Shown one piece after another: positions 33,425 to 41,593 of a stretch of 64,000 bases of DNA. The position numbers were made by a program, and so were the translations under genes. Source of the DNA: Streptomonospora litoralis (GTDB taxonomy: Bacteria > Actinomycetota > Actinomycetes > Streptosporangiales > Streptosporangiaceae). The notes below the pieces were generated by a model. It made no database searches and was not told where the DNA came from. It saw only the letters and a list, made by a program, of their open reading frames with translations. Within the stretch, counting starts at the first letter, position 1; each line of letters begins with the position of its first letter. The stretch is taken from assembly GCF_004323735.1 (NCBI RefSeq), contig NZ_CP036455.1:2847101-2911100 (forward strand). The letters run 5' to 3'.

Positions 33425-34132
33425 GTGTCCCTGTCCCTCTACATCGAGACCGCGATAGCCGCCGACCTGGAGACGGTGTGGCGACGCACCCGCGACGCCG
33501 AGCTGCACCGCCGCTGGGACCTGCGCTTCACCGGGATCGCCGACCTGGACGGCGAGCGCGAGGAGGCCCAGCGCTTCACCTACACCACCCGGCTGCTGCC
33601 CGGTGTGGCCCTCACCGGCACCGGCGCCACCACCGCCGAGCGCACCCGAGCCGACGGAACCCGCATCTCCGCGCTGCGGTTCGGCTCGGCGCACGCGCTG
33701 AGCCCCATCGCCCACGGCGCCGGCCACTGGCGCTACACCCCCCGCGCCGGCGGCGTGGAGTTCGCGACCGCCTACCACTACCGCACGCGCTGGGGCCGCG
33801 CGGGCCGGATGCTCGACGCCGCGCTGCTGGCGCCGCTGATGGGCTGGGCCACCGCCTGGTCCTTCGACCGGCTGCGGCTGTGGTGCGAGCGCGGAGACAG
33901 CCCCGAGCGGCTGCGCACCGCGGCGCTGTGCGATGCGGGCGCGCGCGCCGCGGCGGTGGCCGCGGGCCTGGTGTGGCTGCCCGGCTGGGCGGGTGCGGCC
34001 GTGGTGGCCGCCGCCCTGCTGCTGCCCCCGCCGCCCATGGTCCCGGCGGCGCGGCGCTGCCGGCGGCGGCCGCGCCCGCGAGGCGGTACCGGCGCTCCCG
34101 CCCCGGCTGCGACCGGCGGAGGTGGGCGATGA
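33425..34132 (+). CDS. SRPBCC-superfamily protein with C-terminal membrane segment
   Basis: 235 residues from GTG 33425 with GGGAGG at 33413-33418. Residues 3-160 fit the START/Bet v1-like fold (SLYIETAIAADLETVWRRTRD, WDLRFTGI, HGAGHWRYTP, VEFATAYHYRTRWG). A hydrophobic segment follows (about 175-205; AAAVAAGLVWLPGWAGAAVV), then a Pro/Arg/Gly-rich tail. It overlaps the DUF4166 gene by 4 nt. First gene of a three-gene operon under the double operator. Confidence 0.8.
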   Translation: MSLSLYIETAIAADLETVWRRTRDAELHRRWDLRFTGIADLDGEREEAQRFTYTTRLLPGVALTGTGATTAERTRADGTRISALRFGSAHALSPIAHGAGHWRYTPRAGGVEFATAYHYRTRWGRAGRMLDAALLAPLMGWATAWSFDRLRLWCERGDSPERLRTAALCDAGARAAAVAAGLVWLPGWAGAAVVAAALLLPPPPMVPAARRCRRRPRPRGGTGAPAPAATGGGGR

Positions 34133-34821
34133 CGACCTCCGCTCCCCCGCTGTTCGTGCGCGCGCTGGGCTCCGACTTCGACCGGCTGCACCCGCGCCTG
34201 CAGGAGCGCTTCTCGGTAGGCCTGGCCGGGGGACGGGCCTGCGTCGGGCGCGGCGTCATGCACCGCGTCTGGCACGGCCCCCGCTACCTCGCCCCGTTTC
34301 TCGCCGTGGGCGCCCTGCGCAACATCCTCGTGCCCGAGACCGGCGAGAACGTGTTCTTCACAATCGAGAACGTGCCCTACCGCGACGCCTACGGCCGCGA
34401 GACCCTCACGTTCGTGCGGACCTTCGCCTTCCCCCGCCGACTGCGGCGCTTCGACGCGACCATGGTCTACAGCCCCCGGCGCGGCGGCATCGTGGACTAC
34501 CTGGGCACCCACCAGCACCTTGCCACCGACCTGCACCCCCGCGTCGACGACAGCGGCGCCCTGGTGATCGAGTCGGGGCGCCACCGCCTGCGGGAGGGGC
34601 CGGTGGACGTGGGGGTGCCCGATGTGCTGGCGGGACGCGCGCTGGTGCGCGAGTCCTACGACGACGCGGCGGGGTGCTTCCGCATCGGCGTGGAGGTGTC
34701 CAACCCCCTCGTCGGGCCGCTGTTCGGCTATGAAGGGTGGTTCACCTGCACCTACCCCGAGGCCGCGGCGTATCGGCCGCGTGCGCGGCTGCGGCCGGTG
34801 CGCGAGGAGCAGCGGCTATAG
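34129..34821 (+). CDS. DUF4166 protein
   Basis: 230 residues, start ATG 34129 inside the SRPBCC stop (ATGA overlap). DUF4166 signature: FVRALGSDFDRLHPRLQERF (residues 9-28), CVGRGVMHRVWHGPRYLAPF, IENVPYRDAYGRETLTFVRTF and the C-terminal LFGYEGWFTCTY. No membrane segment. The family has unknown function and often neighbours SRPBCC or saccharopine-dehydrogenase-like proteins. Co-transcribed with the SRPBCC gene. Confidence 0.88.
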   Translation: MTTSAPPLFVRALGSDFDRLHPRLQERFSVGLAGGRACVGRGVMHRVWHGPRYLAPFLAVGALRNILVPETGENVFFTIENVPYRDAYGRETLTFVRTFAFPRRLRRFDATMVYSPRRGGIVDYLGTHQHLATDLHPRVDDSGALVIESGRHRLREGPVDVGVPDVLAGRALVRESYDDAAGCFRIGVEVSNPLVGPLFGYEGWFTCTYPEAAAYRPRARLRPVREEQRL

Positions 34822-34828
34822 TGCGGGC

Positions 34829-35512
34829 ATGGCCCCCCAGACCCGCGCCCGGCTGCTGGCCGGCGCGCTGCAGACGCTGGTGGAGCAGGGTATCGCCGGT
34901 GCCTCGGCGCGCTCCATCGCCGCGGCGGCCGGGGTCAACCAGGGGTTGGTCTTCTACCACTTCGGTTCGGTGGACAACCTGCTGGCCGAGGCGTGCCGGT
35001 ACGGCGCCGAGCAGCGGGTGGCGCGCTACCGCGGCCGCTTCGCCGCCGTGCAGACCATGGGCGAACTGGTGGAGCTGGGCCGTGAGGTCCACGCCGAGGA
35101 GCGGGCGGCCGGGCATGTGGCCACGCTGGCCCAGTTGCTGGCCGGCGCCCAGCACCACCCGCGCCTGGCCGAGGCCACCGCCGCCGGGCTGGAGCTGTGG
35201 ATCGCCGAGCTGGAGCAGGTGCTGGAGCGCATCGTGGAGCGGGGCCCGATGGCCGGGCTCGTCGACGTTGGCGGGTTGGCCCGTTCGGCCGCGGCGGGCT
35301 TCGTGGGGCTGGAGCTCTACGAGGGCGCCGATGCCGCGGGTGCCGAGCGGGCACTGGGTGCGTTGGAGCAGCTGGGTGCCGCCGTGGGTGTGGTGGAGGA
35401 GATGGGGCCGCTGGCGCGGCGCATGCTGCGCGCGCGGCTGAAGCGCGGTTCCGCCCCCGTTTCGGGCTCGGCCGAGGTCGGCGAGGACGCCGCCTGCGCC
35501 CCGCCGGAGTGA
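34829..35512 (+). CDS. TetR-family repressor of the SRPBCC-DUF4166 operon
   Basis: 227 residues from ATG 34829. HTH at residues 5-52 (RARLLAGALQTLVEQGIAGASA, then AAAAGVNQGLVFYHFGSVDNLL); the rest is the helical ligand domain. Besides read-through from the operon promoter it has its own TATAGT (34817-34822), overlapping the previous stop and exactly 6 nt before the ATG, so a leaderless transcript is likely. It is the natural candidate to bind the two TTGAGCG-N2-CGCTCAA sites upstream. Confidence 0.88.
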   Translation: MAPQTRARLLAGALQTLVEQGIAGASARSIAAAAGVNQGLVFYHFGSVDNLLAEACRYGAEQRVARYRGRFAAVQTMGELVELGREVHAEERAAGHVATLAQLLAGAQHHPRLAEATAAGLELWIAELEQVLERIVERGPMAGLVDVGGLARSAAAGFVGLELYEGADAAGAERALGALEQLGAAVGVVEEMGPLARRMLRARLKRGSAPVSGSAEVGEDAACAPPE

Positions 35513-35551
35513 GGCTCCGGGTTCGCGGCGCGGTGGCGGAGCGGGCCGGCC

Positions 35552-36484
35552 TCAGCGGCGCCGCGGCGGCAGTGTGACGCGGTCGAGGTCGGCGGCCACC
35601 GTGATGGGACCGGTGAAGCCGGCCGCGGCGGCTTCGGCGGCGAAGCGGGGCGCCTCGGCGGGCTCGTAGCGTTCGGAGAAGTGGGTCAGCACCAGCGCTT
35701 TCGCGCCGGCCGCGGCGGCGATCGCCCCGGCTTGCGGGGCGGTGAGGTGACCGTAGGCGGCGGCCAGGGCCGCCTCGGATGCGGTGTAGGTGGCCTCGAT
35801 GACGAGCAGGTCGGCGCCGCGCGCCAGTTCTTCGGCGGCCGCGCAGGGGGCGGTGTCGAAGACGAAGGCCACGACCTGGCCGCGGCGGGGCCTGGCGCAC
35901 TCGGCCAGTTCCACCCGGCGGCCGTCGGGGGCGGTGACGTGGCCGCGGGTTTTGAGGCGGCCGGCGTCGGGGCCGGTGATGCCGCGGCGGGCCAGTAGAT
36001 CGGGCAGCATCGTCCAGCCGTCGGGTTCGGCGAGGCGGTAGCCGTAGCAGGCGATGCTGTGGTCGAGAGCGCGCGCGCTCACCTGCAGGTCCGCGTCGCC
36101 GCCGCATGCGGCGGCTTCGCCGCAGAGGGGTTGTGGGCGGATGGCGTCGGTGTCGCCGAAGGCGCTGGCGTGGCGCAGCCGGTCGAAGTAGTGGGCGCCC
36201 TGGGCGGGGTAGGCGCAGTAGACGGGGTGGGTGACGCCGTCGCGGGCGATGCGCTGGATGACGCCGGGCAGGCCCAGGCAGTGGTCGCCGTGGAAGTGGG
36301 TGATCAGGATGCGGGTGATGTCGTGGGCGGAGACGCCGGCGCGGCGCATCTGCAGCTGGGTGCCTTCGCCGGGGTCGACGAGCACGCCGTGGCCGTCGAA
36401 GCGCAGGAAGTAGCCGTTGTGGTTGCGGCGCGGGGTGGGCACCGCGCTGGAGGTGCCCAGGACGACGAGTTCGCGCACGGACAT
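35552..36484 (-). CDS. rnz: Ribonuclease Z (tRNA 3' processing endonuclease)
   Basis: 310 residues from ATG 36484 (an ATG at 36493 is also possible). Metallo-beta-lactamase fold that removes 3' trailers from pre-tRNA. Metal-binding THFHGDHCLGLPG near residue 63-75, the N-terminal LGTSSAVPTPRRNHNGYFL typical of RNase Z, FDTAPC near 215, ADLLVIEATY (Asp/Glu) and ALVLTHFSERY (His near 275). Length is normal for the short form. Confidence 0.9.
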   Translation of the reverse strand: MSVRELVVLGTSSAVPTPRRNHNGYFLRFDGHGVLVDPGEGTQLQMRRAGVSAHDITRILITHFHGDHCLGLPGVIQRIARDGVTHPVYCAYPAQGAHYFDRLRHASAFGDTDAIRPQPLCGEAAACGGDADLQVSARALDHSIACYGYRLAEPDGWTMLPDLLARRGITGPDAGRLKTRGHVTAPDGRRVELAECARPRRGQVVAFVFDTAPCAAAEELARGADLLVIEATYTASEAALAAAYGHLTAPQAGAIAAAAGAKALVLTHFSERYEPAEAPRFAAEAAAAGFTGPITVAADLDRVTLPPRRR

Positions 36485-36831
36485 GGGCCTCATCCTGCCA
36501 GGGAGGGTCGGTCGGCCGGGGCCGAGCGCGCGCAGCGAAACCTCCGCCGCGAAGAGGGCAAAAGCCGAGGCCGCTTGCCCGCCGACTCCGCCGGCTGGTG
36601 CGGCATGGAGATCCGCGGCGCCGGGCCACACGATGGGCTCCTACCGCAGCCGCCACAGGAACGCGCCGCACGGGTGGGGCGACGCCACGGAGCGGACACG
36701 CCGCGGTCCACGGCGGGTCACGCATCGGTAGCGATACGCATCGGCGGTGTGGCAGCATCCGCGCGCACGGGAACCAGCTGATCGGGGCGGCAGGGTGCCG
36801 TCCCGCCCGAGCGCGAAGGAGCGCGTGAAAC
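36485..36831. other. Upstream region of the symporter gene with direct repeat
   Basis: 347 bp. ACGCATCGG occurs at 36720-36728 and again at 36736-36744, a 16-bp period, about 90 bp before the symporter start; it may be a regulator site. Nothing else recognisable. Confidence 0.35.
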
Positions 36832-38178
36832 ATGGCCGATCGCGTGTCGAGACCGTCGCTGTGGCGGCGCTACCTCGACTTCCCCCTCATCTGGAAGCTG
36901 GCGGTGGGCCTGGTGGCGGGCGCCGCCGTGGGCCTGATCGTCGGCGAGCCCGCCGCCGCGCTGCAGCCGTTGGGCGACGTGTTCCTGCGGTTGCTGCAGA
37001 TGCTGGTCATGCCGCTGGTGCTGGTGACCCTCATCGCCGGGGTCTCGGCGATCACCCCGGCCCGGCTGGGCGGCATCGGGCTGAAAGTGCTCGTGTTCTA
37101 CCTGGTCACCTCGGCGCTGGCGATCACCGTCGGGCTGGTGCTGGCGCTGGCCGTCTCCCCGGGCGCCGGGCTGGCCGCACCCGGCCAGTCCGGTGAGGAG
37201 CCCGAACCGGCGCCGCCGGTGGGCGAGACCCTGCTGGGCATCATCCCCGAGAACCCCTTCGCCGCCCTGGCCGAAGGCAACGTGCTGGCGGTGATGTTCG
37301 CGGCGATCGCGGCCGGCATCGCGCTGGCGTTCATGCGCAGCAGCTCCGATGAGCGCATCCGCGGCCTGGGCGAGCTGCTGCGCCGCGGTGTGGACGCCGG
37401 GGTGGAGCTGGTGTTTCTGATCGTGCGCGGGGTGCTGCAGTATGCCCCCATCGGCGTGTTCGCGCTGATCGCCGCGGTGATGGCCGAGACCGGGGTCGAG
37501 GCGCTGCTGCCGCTGGCCAAGCTCACCGGCGTGGTCTACGGCGGGGTGGCCGTGCAGATCGGCGTCTATGTGGGGCTGTTGGCGCTGTTCCGCGTCGGGC
37601 TGCGCCGGTTCTTCGGCGCCGCGCGCGATCCTATGGTCATGGCGTTCGCCACCCGCTCCAGCAGCGGCACCCTGCCGGTGTCCACCCGGGCCGCGCGGCG
37701 CATGGGCGTCGACGAGGGCGTCTACAGCTTCACGCTGCCGCTGGGGGCGACCGTCAACATGGACGGCACCGCGATCTATGTGGGCGCGGCCACGGTTTTC
37801 GTCGCCAACGTCGCCGGGGTCGAGCTGACACTGGCCCAGTTGCTGATGGTGGTGCTGGTGGGGGTGCTGGCCTCGATCGGCACGGCGGGTGTGCCCGGCG
37901 CCGGGCTGATCATGCTGTCGCTGGCGGTCTCCCAGGCCGGGCTGCCGTTCGCGCCGGTGGCGCTGGTGGCCGGCATCGACGCGATCCTGGACATGGTGCG
38001 CACCATGTGCAACGTGACGGGGGATCTCAGTGCGACCCGCATCATCGCCGGCACCGAGCGCGGCATGGTCCACGAGCCGGATGAGGACGGTCCAGCCGAG
38101 TCGGAACCCGGCGCCGGGGCCGATTCCGCGGAGCCGCCGGCGGCCCCTGCGGGCGGGCACCGGCAGCAGCCGTCCTAG
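36832..38178 (+). CDS. Dicarboxylate/amino-acid:cation symporter (DAACS, GltP/DctA-like)
   Basis: 448 residues, ATG with AAGGAG upstream. About eight membrane helices and two re-entrant loops. Diagnostic parts: LLQMLVMPLVLVTLIAGVS (about 55-73), the serine-rich HP1 tip ATRSSSGTLPVSTR (about 278-291), TLPLGATVNMDGTAIYVG (about 303-320, with NMDGT for cation/substrate) and MVRTMCNVTGDLS (TM8, about 388-400). The last 45 residues are an acidic Pro-rich tail. Substrate is probably glutamate/aspartate or C4-dicarboxylates. Confidence 0.92.
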   Translation: MADRVSRPSLWRRYLDFPLIWKLAVGLVAGAAVGLIVGEPAAALQPLGDVFLRLLQMLVMPLVLVTLIAGVSAITPARLGGIGLKVLVFYLVTSALAITVGLVLALAVSPGAGLAAPGQSGEEPEPAPPVGETLLGIIPENPFAALAEGNVLAVMFAAIAAGIALAFMRSSSDERIRGLGELLRRGVDAGVELVFLIVRGVLQYAPIGVFALIAAVMAETGVEALLPLAKLTGVVYGGVAVQIGVYVGLLALFRVGLRRFFGAARDPMVMAFATRSSSGTLPVSTRAARRMGVDEGVYSFTLPLGATVNMDGTAIYVGAATVFVANVAGVELTLAQLLMVVLVGVLASIGTAGVPGAGLIMLSLAVSQAGLPFAPVALVAGIDAILDMVRTMCNVTGDLSATRIIAGTERGMVHEPDEDGPAESEPGAGADSAEPPAAPAGGHRQQPS

Positions 38179-38284
38179 GCCGCGCCTCTCCCCCGGGCGT
38201 GGCGCAGAGGGGCCGGGCTGTATCGGCGGTGGTCCGGCGAGAGGGCTCTCGGTGCGTCGGTGAACGGGCCCGTTACACCACCGG

Positions 38285-38323
38285 GCGGTCGGCGGCGCGT
38301 GGTGTTCGCGCGCCGCCGACCGC
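38285..38323 (+). terminator. Terminator hairpin after the symporter gene
   Basis: GCGGTCGGCGGCGCG (38285-38299) pairs with CGCGCCGCCGACCGC (38309-38323), a perfect 15-bp stem with a 9-nt loop, 107 bp after the symporter stop. Confidence 0.6.
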
Positions 38324-38390
38324 GGGCGGCCGCCGCCCGCGGGCCGAGGAGGGGGCACAGCGCCCCTCGGGCGGCGTTCGGGGAAGGTTC

Positions 38391-38582
38391 TCAGTCGGAC
38401 GGGTCGTCGGCGGCGCCGACCGGCACGGCCTTGTCCGGGCAGTCGTCGAGCCGCTCCGTGTCGGTGCGGGCGGCCAGGCGCTCGCGTTCCTCGGTGGGGA
38501 CGGGGGCGCCCAGCGGCGTCGCCGCCGGGTGCGGCCGGTTGTGCCGGAGCTCGATCGCCATGTCGTGCGCGGTTGCGGGCAT
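38391..38582 (-). CDS. Small hypothetical protein, probably leaderless
   Basis: 63 residues. ATG 38582 has TAGCTT exactly 6 nt upstream, the same spacing as the other leaderless genes here, which is the main support. Composition is mixed and hydrophilic (MAIELRHNRPHPAATPLGAP; ERLAARTDTERLDDCPDKAV) with a single Cys. No family recognised. It could still be a chance ORF. Confidence 0.45.
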   Translation of the reverse strand: MPATAHDMAIELRHNRPHPAATPLGAPVPTEERERLAARTDTERLDDCPDKAVPVGAADDPSD

Positions 38583-38697
38583 GGTGGAAAGCTATCGGGG
38601 TCTGCGCAGGTCGCGGGCGCGTTTGGGGGAATCGCTGCCCGTTCGGCGGCGCCGGGACCCGGGGCGGCTGTCCGAATACCGGGGCGCGCTGCGGGAT

Positions 38698-38763
38698 GGT
38701 GTGGCTGGGTAGAACCGCAGGGCGGCCGCATGCGGCCGCCCTGCGGTTCTACCCAGCCACACC
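38698..38763. repeat. Perfect 66-bp palindrome with no spacer
   Basis: The 33 bases at 38698-38730 (starting GGTGTGGCTGGGTAG, ending GGCGGCCGCA) are followed directly by their exact reverse complement (38731-38763). There is no loop and no mismatch. It lies 116 bp beyond the start of the small minus-strand ORF and 134 bp before the VOC gene. It may act as a terminator, cruciform or protein site, or be an assembly fold-back. Confidence 0.9.
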
Positions 38764-38897
38764 CGACCTGCTCAGACGGGTGATCGGGCAGCTCAGGGGA
38801 TGCGCTTGGGGTGTTGCGCCGCCGGGCGCCGCGCGGTAAGCATCGGTCGTCGCCGCAGTGGCGGCGGTTGGACCGAAACACCTGGCTTGGAGGCGGC

Positions 38898-39347
38898 GTG
38901 GCCCTGCACTGGAAACTCGTCATCGACTGTGCCGACGCCAACGCGCTGGCGCGCTTCTGGGCGCGGGCGCTGGGCTATGAGCCCGAGGACAACAGTGTGC
39001 TCATCGAGCAGCTGCTGGCCGGCGGCATGATCACCGAGGACCTGCTGGTGGAGTTCGAGGGCCGCCGCGTCTGGCGCGATCTGGCGGCGATCCGCCACCC
39101 CGAGGACCCGGTCGATCCCGAGACGGGGATCGGGCTGGGGCGGCGCTGGCTCTTCCAGGCGGTGCCCGAGCCCAAGAGCGTCAAGAACCGGCTGCATGTG
39201 GACCTGCACGCGGGTCCCGAGCGGCGCGAGGCCGAGGTGGCGCGGTTGGCGGAGATGGGTGCGGCGGTGTTGCGGCGCGTGGACGAACCCGGCACCGTCC
39301 ATGTGGTGATGGCCGACCCCGAGGGCAACGAGTTCTGCGTGCAGTGA
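38898..39347 (+). CDS. VOC/glyoxalase-like protein (Glyoxalase_6 type)
   Basis: 149 residues from GTG 38898 with GGAGG at 38889-38893. One VOC domain: LHWKLVIDCADANALARFWA with ALGYEP (residues 2-28) and the C-terminal half KNRLHVDLHAGPERREAEVARLAEMGA...MADPEGNEFCVQ. The His in HVDLHA and the Glu in GNEFCVQ are the likely metal ligands. Probably a small-molecule enzyme or resistance protein; the substrate is unknown. Confidence 0.85.
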   Translation: MALHWKLVIDCADANALARFWARALGYEPEDNSVLIEQLLAGGMITEDLLVEFEGRRVWRDLAAIRHPEDPVDPETGIGLGRRWLFQAVPEPKSVKNRLHVDLHAGPERREAEVARLAEMGAAVLRRVDEPGTVHVVMADPEGNEFCVQ

Positions 39348-39752
39348 CGTCTTCCTCCGGTAGCGGGTGGGCGGTGAGCGCCGCGGTGCCCGCACGGCGC
39401 CGCGGCCCGGAGGCGGCTTCGTTGAACGGGCGGCCCGAAGCTTCGGGCCGCTACCGCCCCGCTCCCCCGCTCGTCGATATGGCGTCGGCCCACCGCGGGG
39501 TCGCGGGCTTGGGCGTGCTGGGCCTTGCCGATCCCGCCCGGTCTCCTCCAACGTGCCCCGCCGGTCGCGCCGCGGTGGTATGGCGGGCCCGGGGCGGCGG
39601 TGCACCGTGCGCTCGGCGGCGCACAGCGCTTCGCGCGTTCGGGCCTCATTGCCGCGGCTTCTGCGGTGGCCCGCCCCCTCGGGGGCCGGGGGACCTCGCA
39701 TCAGGGTTCCTCGAACCGCGCACGGCGGCGACCGGCCGGGCGCGGCGTGCCG
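39348..39752. other. Convergent intergenic stretch
   Basis: 405 bp between the VOC gene and the oppositely oriented oxidoreductase gene. Apart from the palindromic terminator at 39430-39451 I see no gene or motif. Confidence 0.35.
39430..39451. terminator. 22-bp perfect palindrome, likely bidirectional terminator
   Basis: GCGGCCCGAAG followed directly by CTTCGGGCCGC, 83 bp after the VOC stop, in the convergent region. Confidence 0.55.
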
Positions 39753-40757
39753 CTAACCGCCCTCGCCGGGGTAGGTGACGCCGATGTCGGCGCGCACCGC
39801 GTCCAGGGCCTCGGCGATGCGCAGGCTCTCGGCCCAGGGCATCAGCGGGCTTTCCAGGGCCTGCTCGCGCAGGCGCCGGTGCACCTCCATCACCTCGTAC
39901 TCGAAGCCGTTGGCCCGGTGCGGGAAGGAGAACTCCTCGGGCTCGGCGCCCGCGCGGCGCAGCACGAACCCGGTCGGGCAGAACCAGTCGGTCAGCGCGA
40001 TACTGCCGCCGGTGCCCACGATGTCGGCGCGGCGCGGGATGGGCGCCTCGATCGAGCAGCCCAGCACGCCCAGCACCCCGTTGCGGCCGGTCACCGACAT
40101 CGCCACCTGCGCGTCGACACCGGTGGGCGCCTTGTGCGCCTGGGCCTGGATGCCGGTGAACTCCCCCAGGAACATCGAGGCGAAGGCCACCGGGTAGACC
40201 CCGACGTCCAGCAGCGCTCCCCCGGCCAGCTCGGGTGCGAACAGCCGCCCCTGCGGGTCGTAGTCCATGCGCCCGCCGATGGTGGCCGTGACCATGCGGA
40301 CCTCGCCGATCGCGCCGTCGGCGAGGAGCTTGCGCACCTCGGCCATGGCGGGGGCGAAGCGGGTCCACATCCCCTCCATCAGGAAGCGGCCGCGGCGCTT
40401 CGCGGCGTCGACCATTTCGGCGGCCTCGGCGGCGTTGACGGCCAGCGGCTTCTCGCACAGCACGTGGCGGCCGGCCTCCAGGCACATCAGGGTGGCCCGG
40501 TGGTGGACGTTGTGGGGTGTGGCGACGTAGACGACGTCGACCCCGGTGTCGGCGGCGAGGTCGGCGTAGTCGCCGTGGGCGCGGGGGATGTCCCAGGTGT
40601 CGGCGAAGCGGCGGGCGGTCTCCTCGCTGCGCGATCCGACGGCGACGACCTCGGCGTCGTCGACGGCGCGCAGACCGGTGACGAAGCGCTGGGCGATCTT
40701 GCCGGTTCCGAGGATGCCCCACCGCACGGGGGGTTGGGGAGAGGTGTCGTCAGGCAC
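39753..40757 (-). CDS. Gfo/Idh/MocA-family oxidoreductase
   Basis: 334 residues from GTG 40757; TAGGCT sits exactly 6 nt upstream, so probably leaderless. N-terminal Rossmann fold: WGILGTGKIAQRFV (residues 13-26), VVYVATPHNVHH (about 74-85), GRHVLCEKPLAVNAAEA (EKP near 96-98). The C-terminal substrate domain has GGALLDVGVYPVAFA (about 182-196; DxGxY-like). NAD(P)-dependent dehydrogenase, most like trans-dihydrodiol/sugar dehydrogenases. The substrate is not predictable. Confidence 0.9.
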   Translation of the reverse strand: MPDDTSPQPPVRWGILGTGKIAQRFVTGLRAVDDAEVVAVGSRSEETARRFADTWDIPRAHGDYADLAADTGVDVVYVATPHNVHHRATLMCLEAGRHVLCEKPLAVNAAEAAEMVDAAKRRGRFLMEGMWTRFAPAMAEVRKLLADGAIGEVRMVTATIGGRMDYDPQGRLFAPELAGGALLDVGVYPVAFASMFLGEFTGIQAQAHKAPTGVDAQVAMSVTGRNGVLGVLGCSIEAPIPRRADIVGTGGSIALTDWFCPTGFVLRRAGAEPEEFSFPHRANGFEYEVMEVHRRLREQALESPLMPWAESLRIAEALDAVRADIGVTYPGEGG

Positions 40758-40856
40758 CGTCGCAGCCTAGTCCACGCCCCGGCGCCTTGATCCGGCGGGG
40801 CGGCGGGGCGTTGTCGGCGGGCCGCGGCCGGCCTCCGTCGCGGCATCCCGGGTACC

Positions 40857-40924
40857 GGGCCGGTTTCCGGGGTTTTCGCCGCGACGGCTCCCGCGGAAAC
40901 CGGCGCAGCGGACGAACAGGTGCC
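40857..40924 (+). repeat. Dispersed intergenic repeat, copy B
   Basis: Same orientation as and about four-fifths identical to copy A (28855-28923): GGGCCGGTTT, GGGTTTTC, CCGCGA, CCGCGGAAAC, GCAGCGGACGAACAGG, TGCC. It lies between the oxidoreductase start and the small membrane-protein gene. Confidence 0.5.
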
Positions 40925-40980
40925 GGATCGCCCGCCCGGGGCGGCCGGTGAGTGCCGCGCCCGCGCGGTGTCGTCGGCGG

Positions 40981-41391
40981 TCAGCGCCGCCGCAGTCGGC
41001 GTGCGCGCCGGGGTTCGGGCGTCGTCGCCCCGGCGGGGATGCGGCGCAGGCTCCAGGCGCAGACCGCCGCCCACCCGCCTGCGGCCGTGCCGACCTTCAG
41101 CCGCTGCCCGGGGCGCGGCAGGCGGGTGCCGAAGACGACCAGGTCGCCCAGGTCGGAGGCGACCCGCGCGGCCAGGGCCGCCCGCATCGCCGGCGGGTTG
41201 GGCGCGCCCAGCATAAGAGCGCCCAGGGCCATGTCGCGGACCCCGATCGCGTACATAAGCAGCCGCACGTCGTGCGGCACCCGCCCGTTTGGGGCGGTGT
41301 GGCCGCTGGGGTCGGCCATCAGGCGCGGGCGGGCGATGATCGCCACGCTGAAGGCGATCGTCACCGCCCCCAGGAACCGGGCAAGCAGCAT
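40981..41391 (-). CDS. Small membrane protein, DUF4267-like
   Basis: 136 residues from ATG 41391, chosen for the GAGAGGAGAGG just upstream. Hydrophobic segments at about 3-20 (LARFLGAVTIAFSVAIIA), 42-62 (RLLMYAIGVRDMALGALML), 72-90 (AALAARVASDLGDLVVFG) and about 102-120. The order (short hydrophobic N-terminus, IGVRDMALG, DLGDLVVFG) resembles the DUF4267 family, of unknown function. The C-terminus is Arg-rich. Confidence 0.65.
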   Translation of the reverse strand: MLLARFLGAVTIAFSVAIIARPRLMADPSGHTAPNGRVPHDVRLLMYAIGVRDMALGALMLGAPNPPAMRAALAARVASDLGDLVVFGTRLPRPGQRLKVGTAAGGWAAVCAWSLRRIPAGATTPEPRRARRLRRR

Positions 41392-41593
41392 CGGCCTCTC
41401 CTCTCTGCTGGTGCGGCGGGCCGGCGACCGCTGCCTCGGCTTCTGCCCCGGCGGTGCGCGGCTCACACCGGGCGCAAAGCAGCACGCTGCCCCGGGCCCG
41501 GGAGTGCGCGGGGGCGGGAGGGAAAACGCGTTGCGGCCGCCGCTGGCCTCCTAGTTGGCTGTGGGCGCCCTGTCGGCCGTTCCAAGGAGTGCG

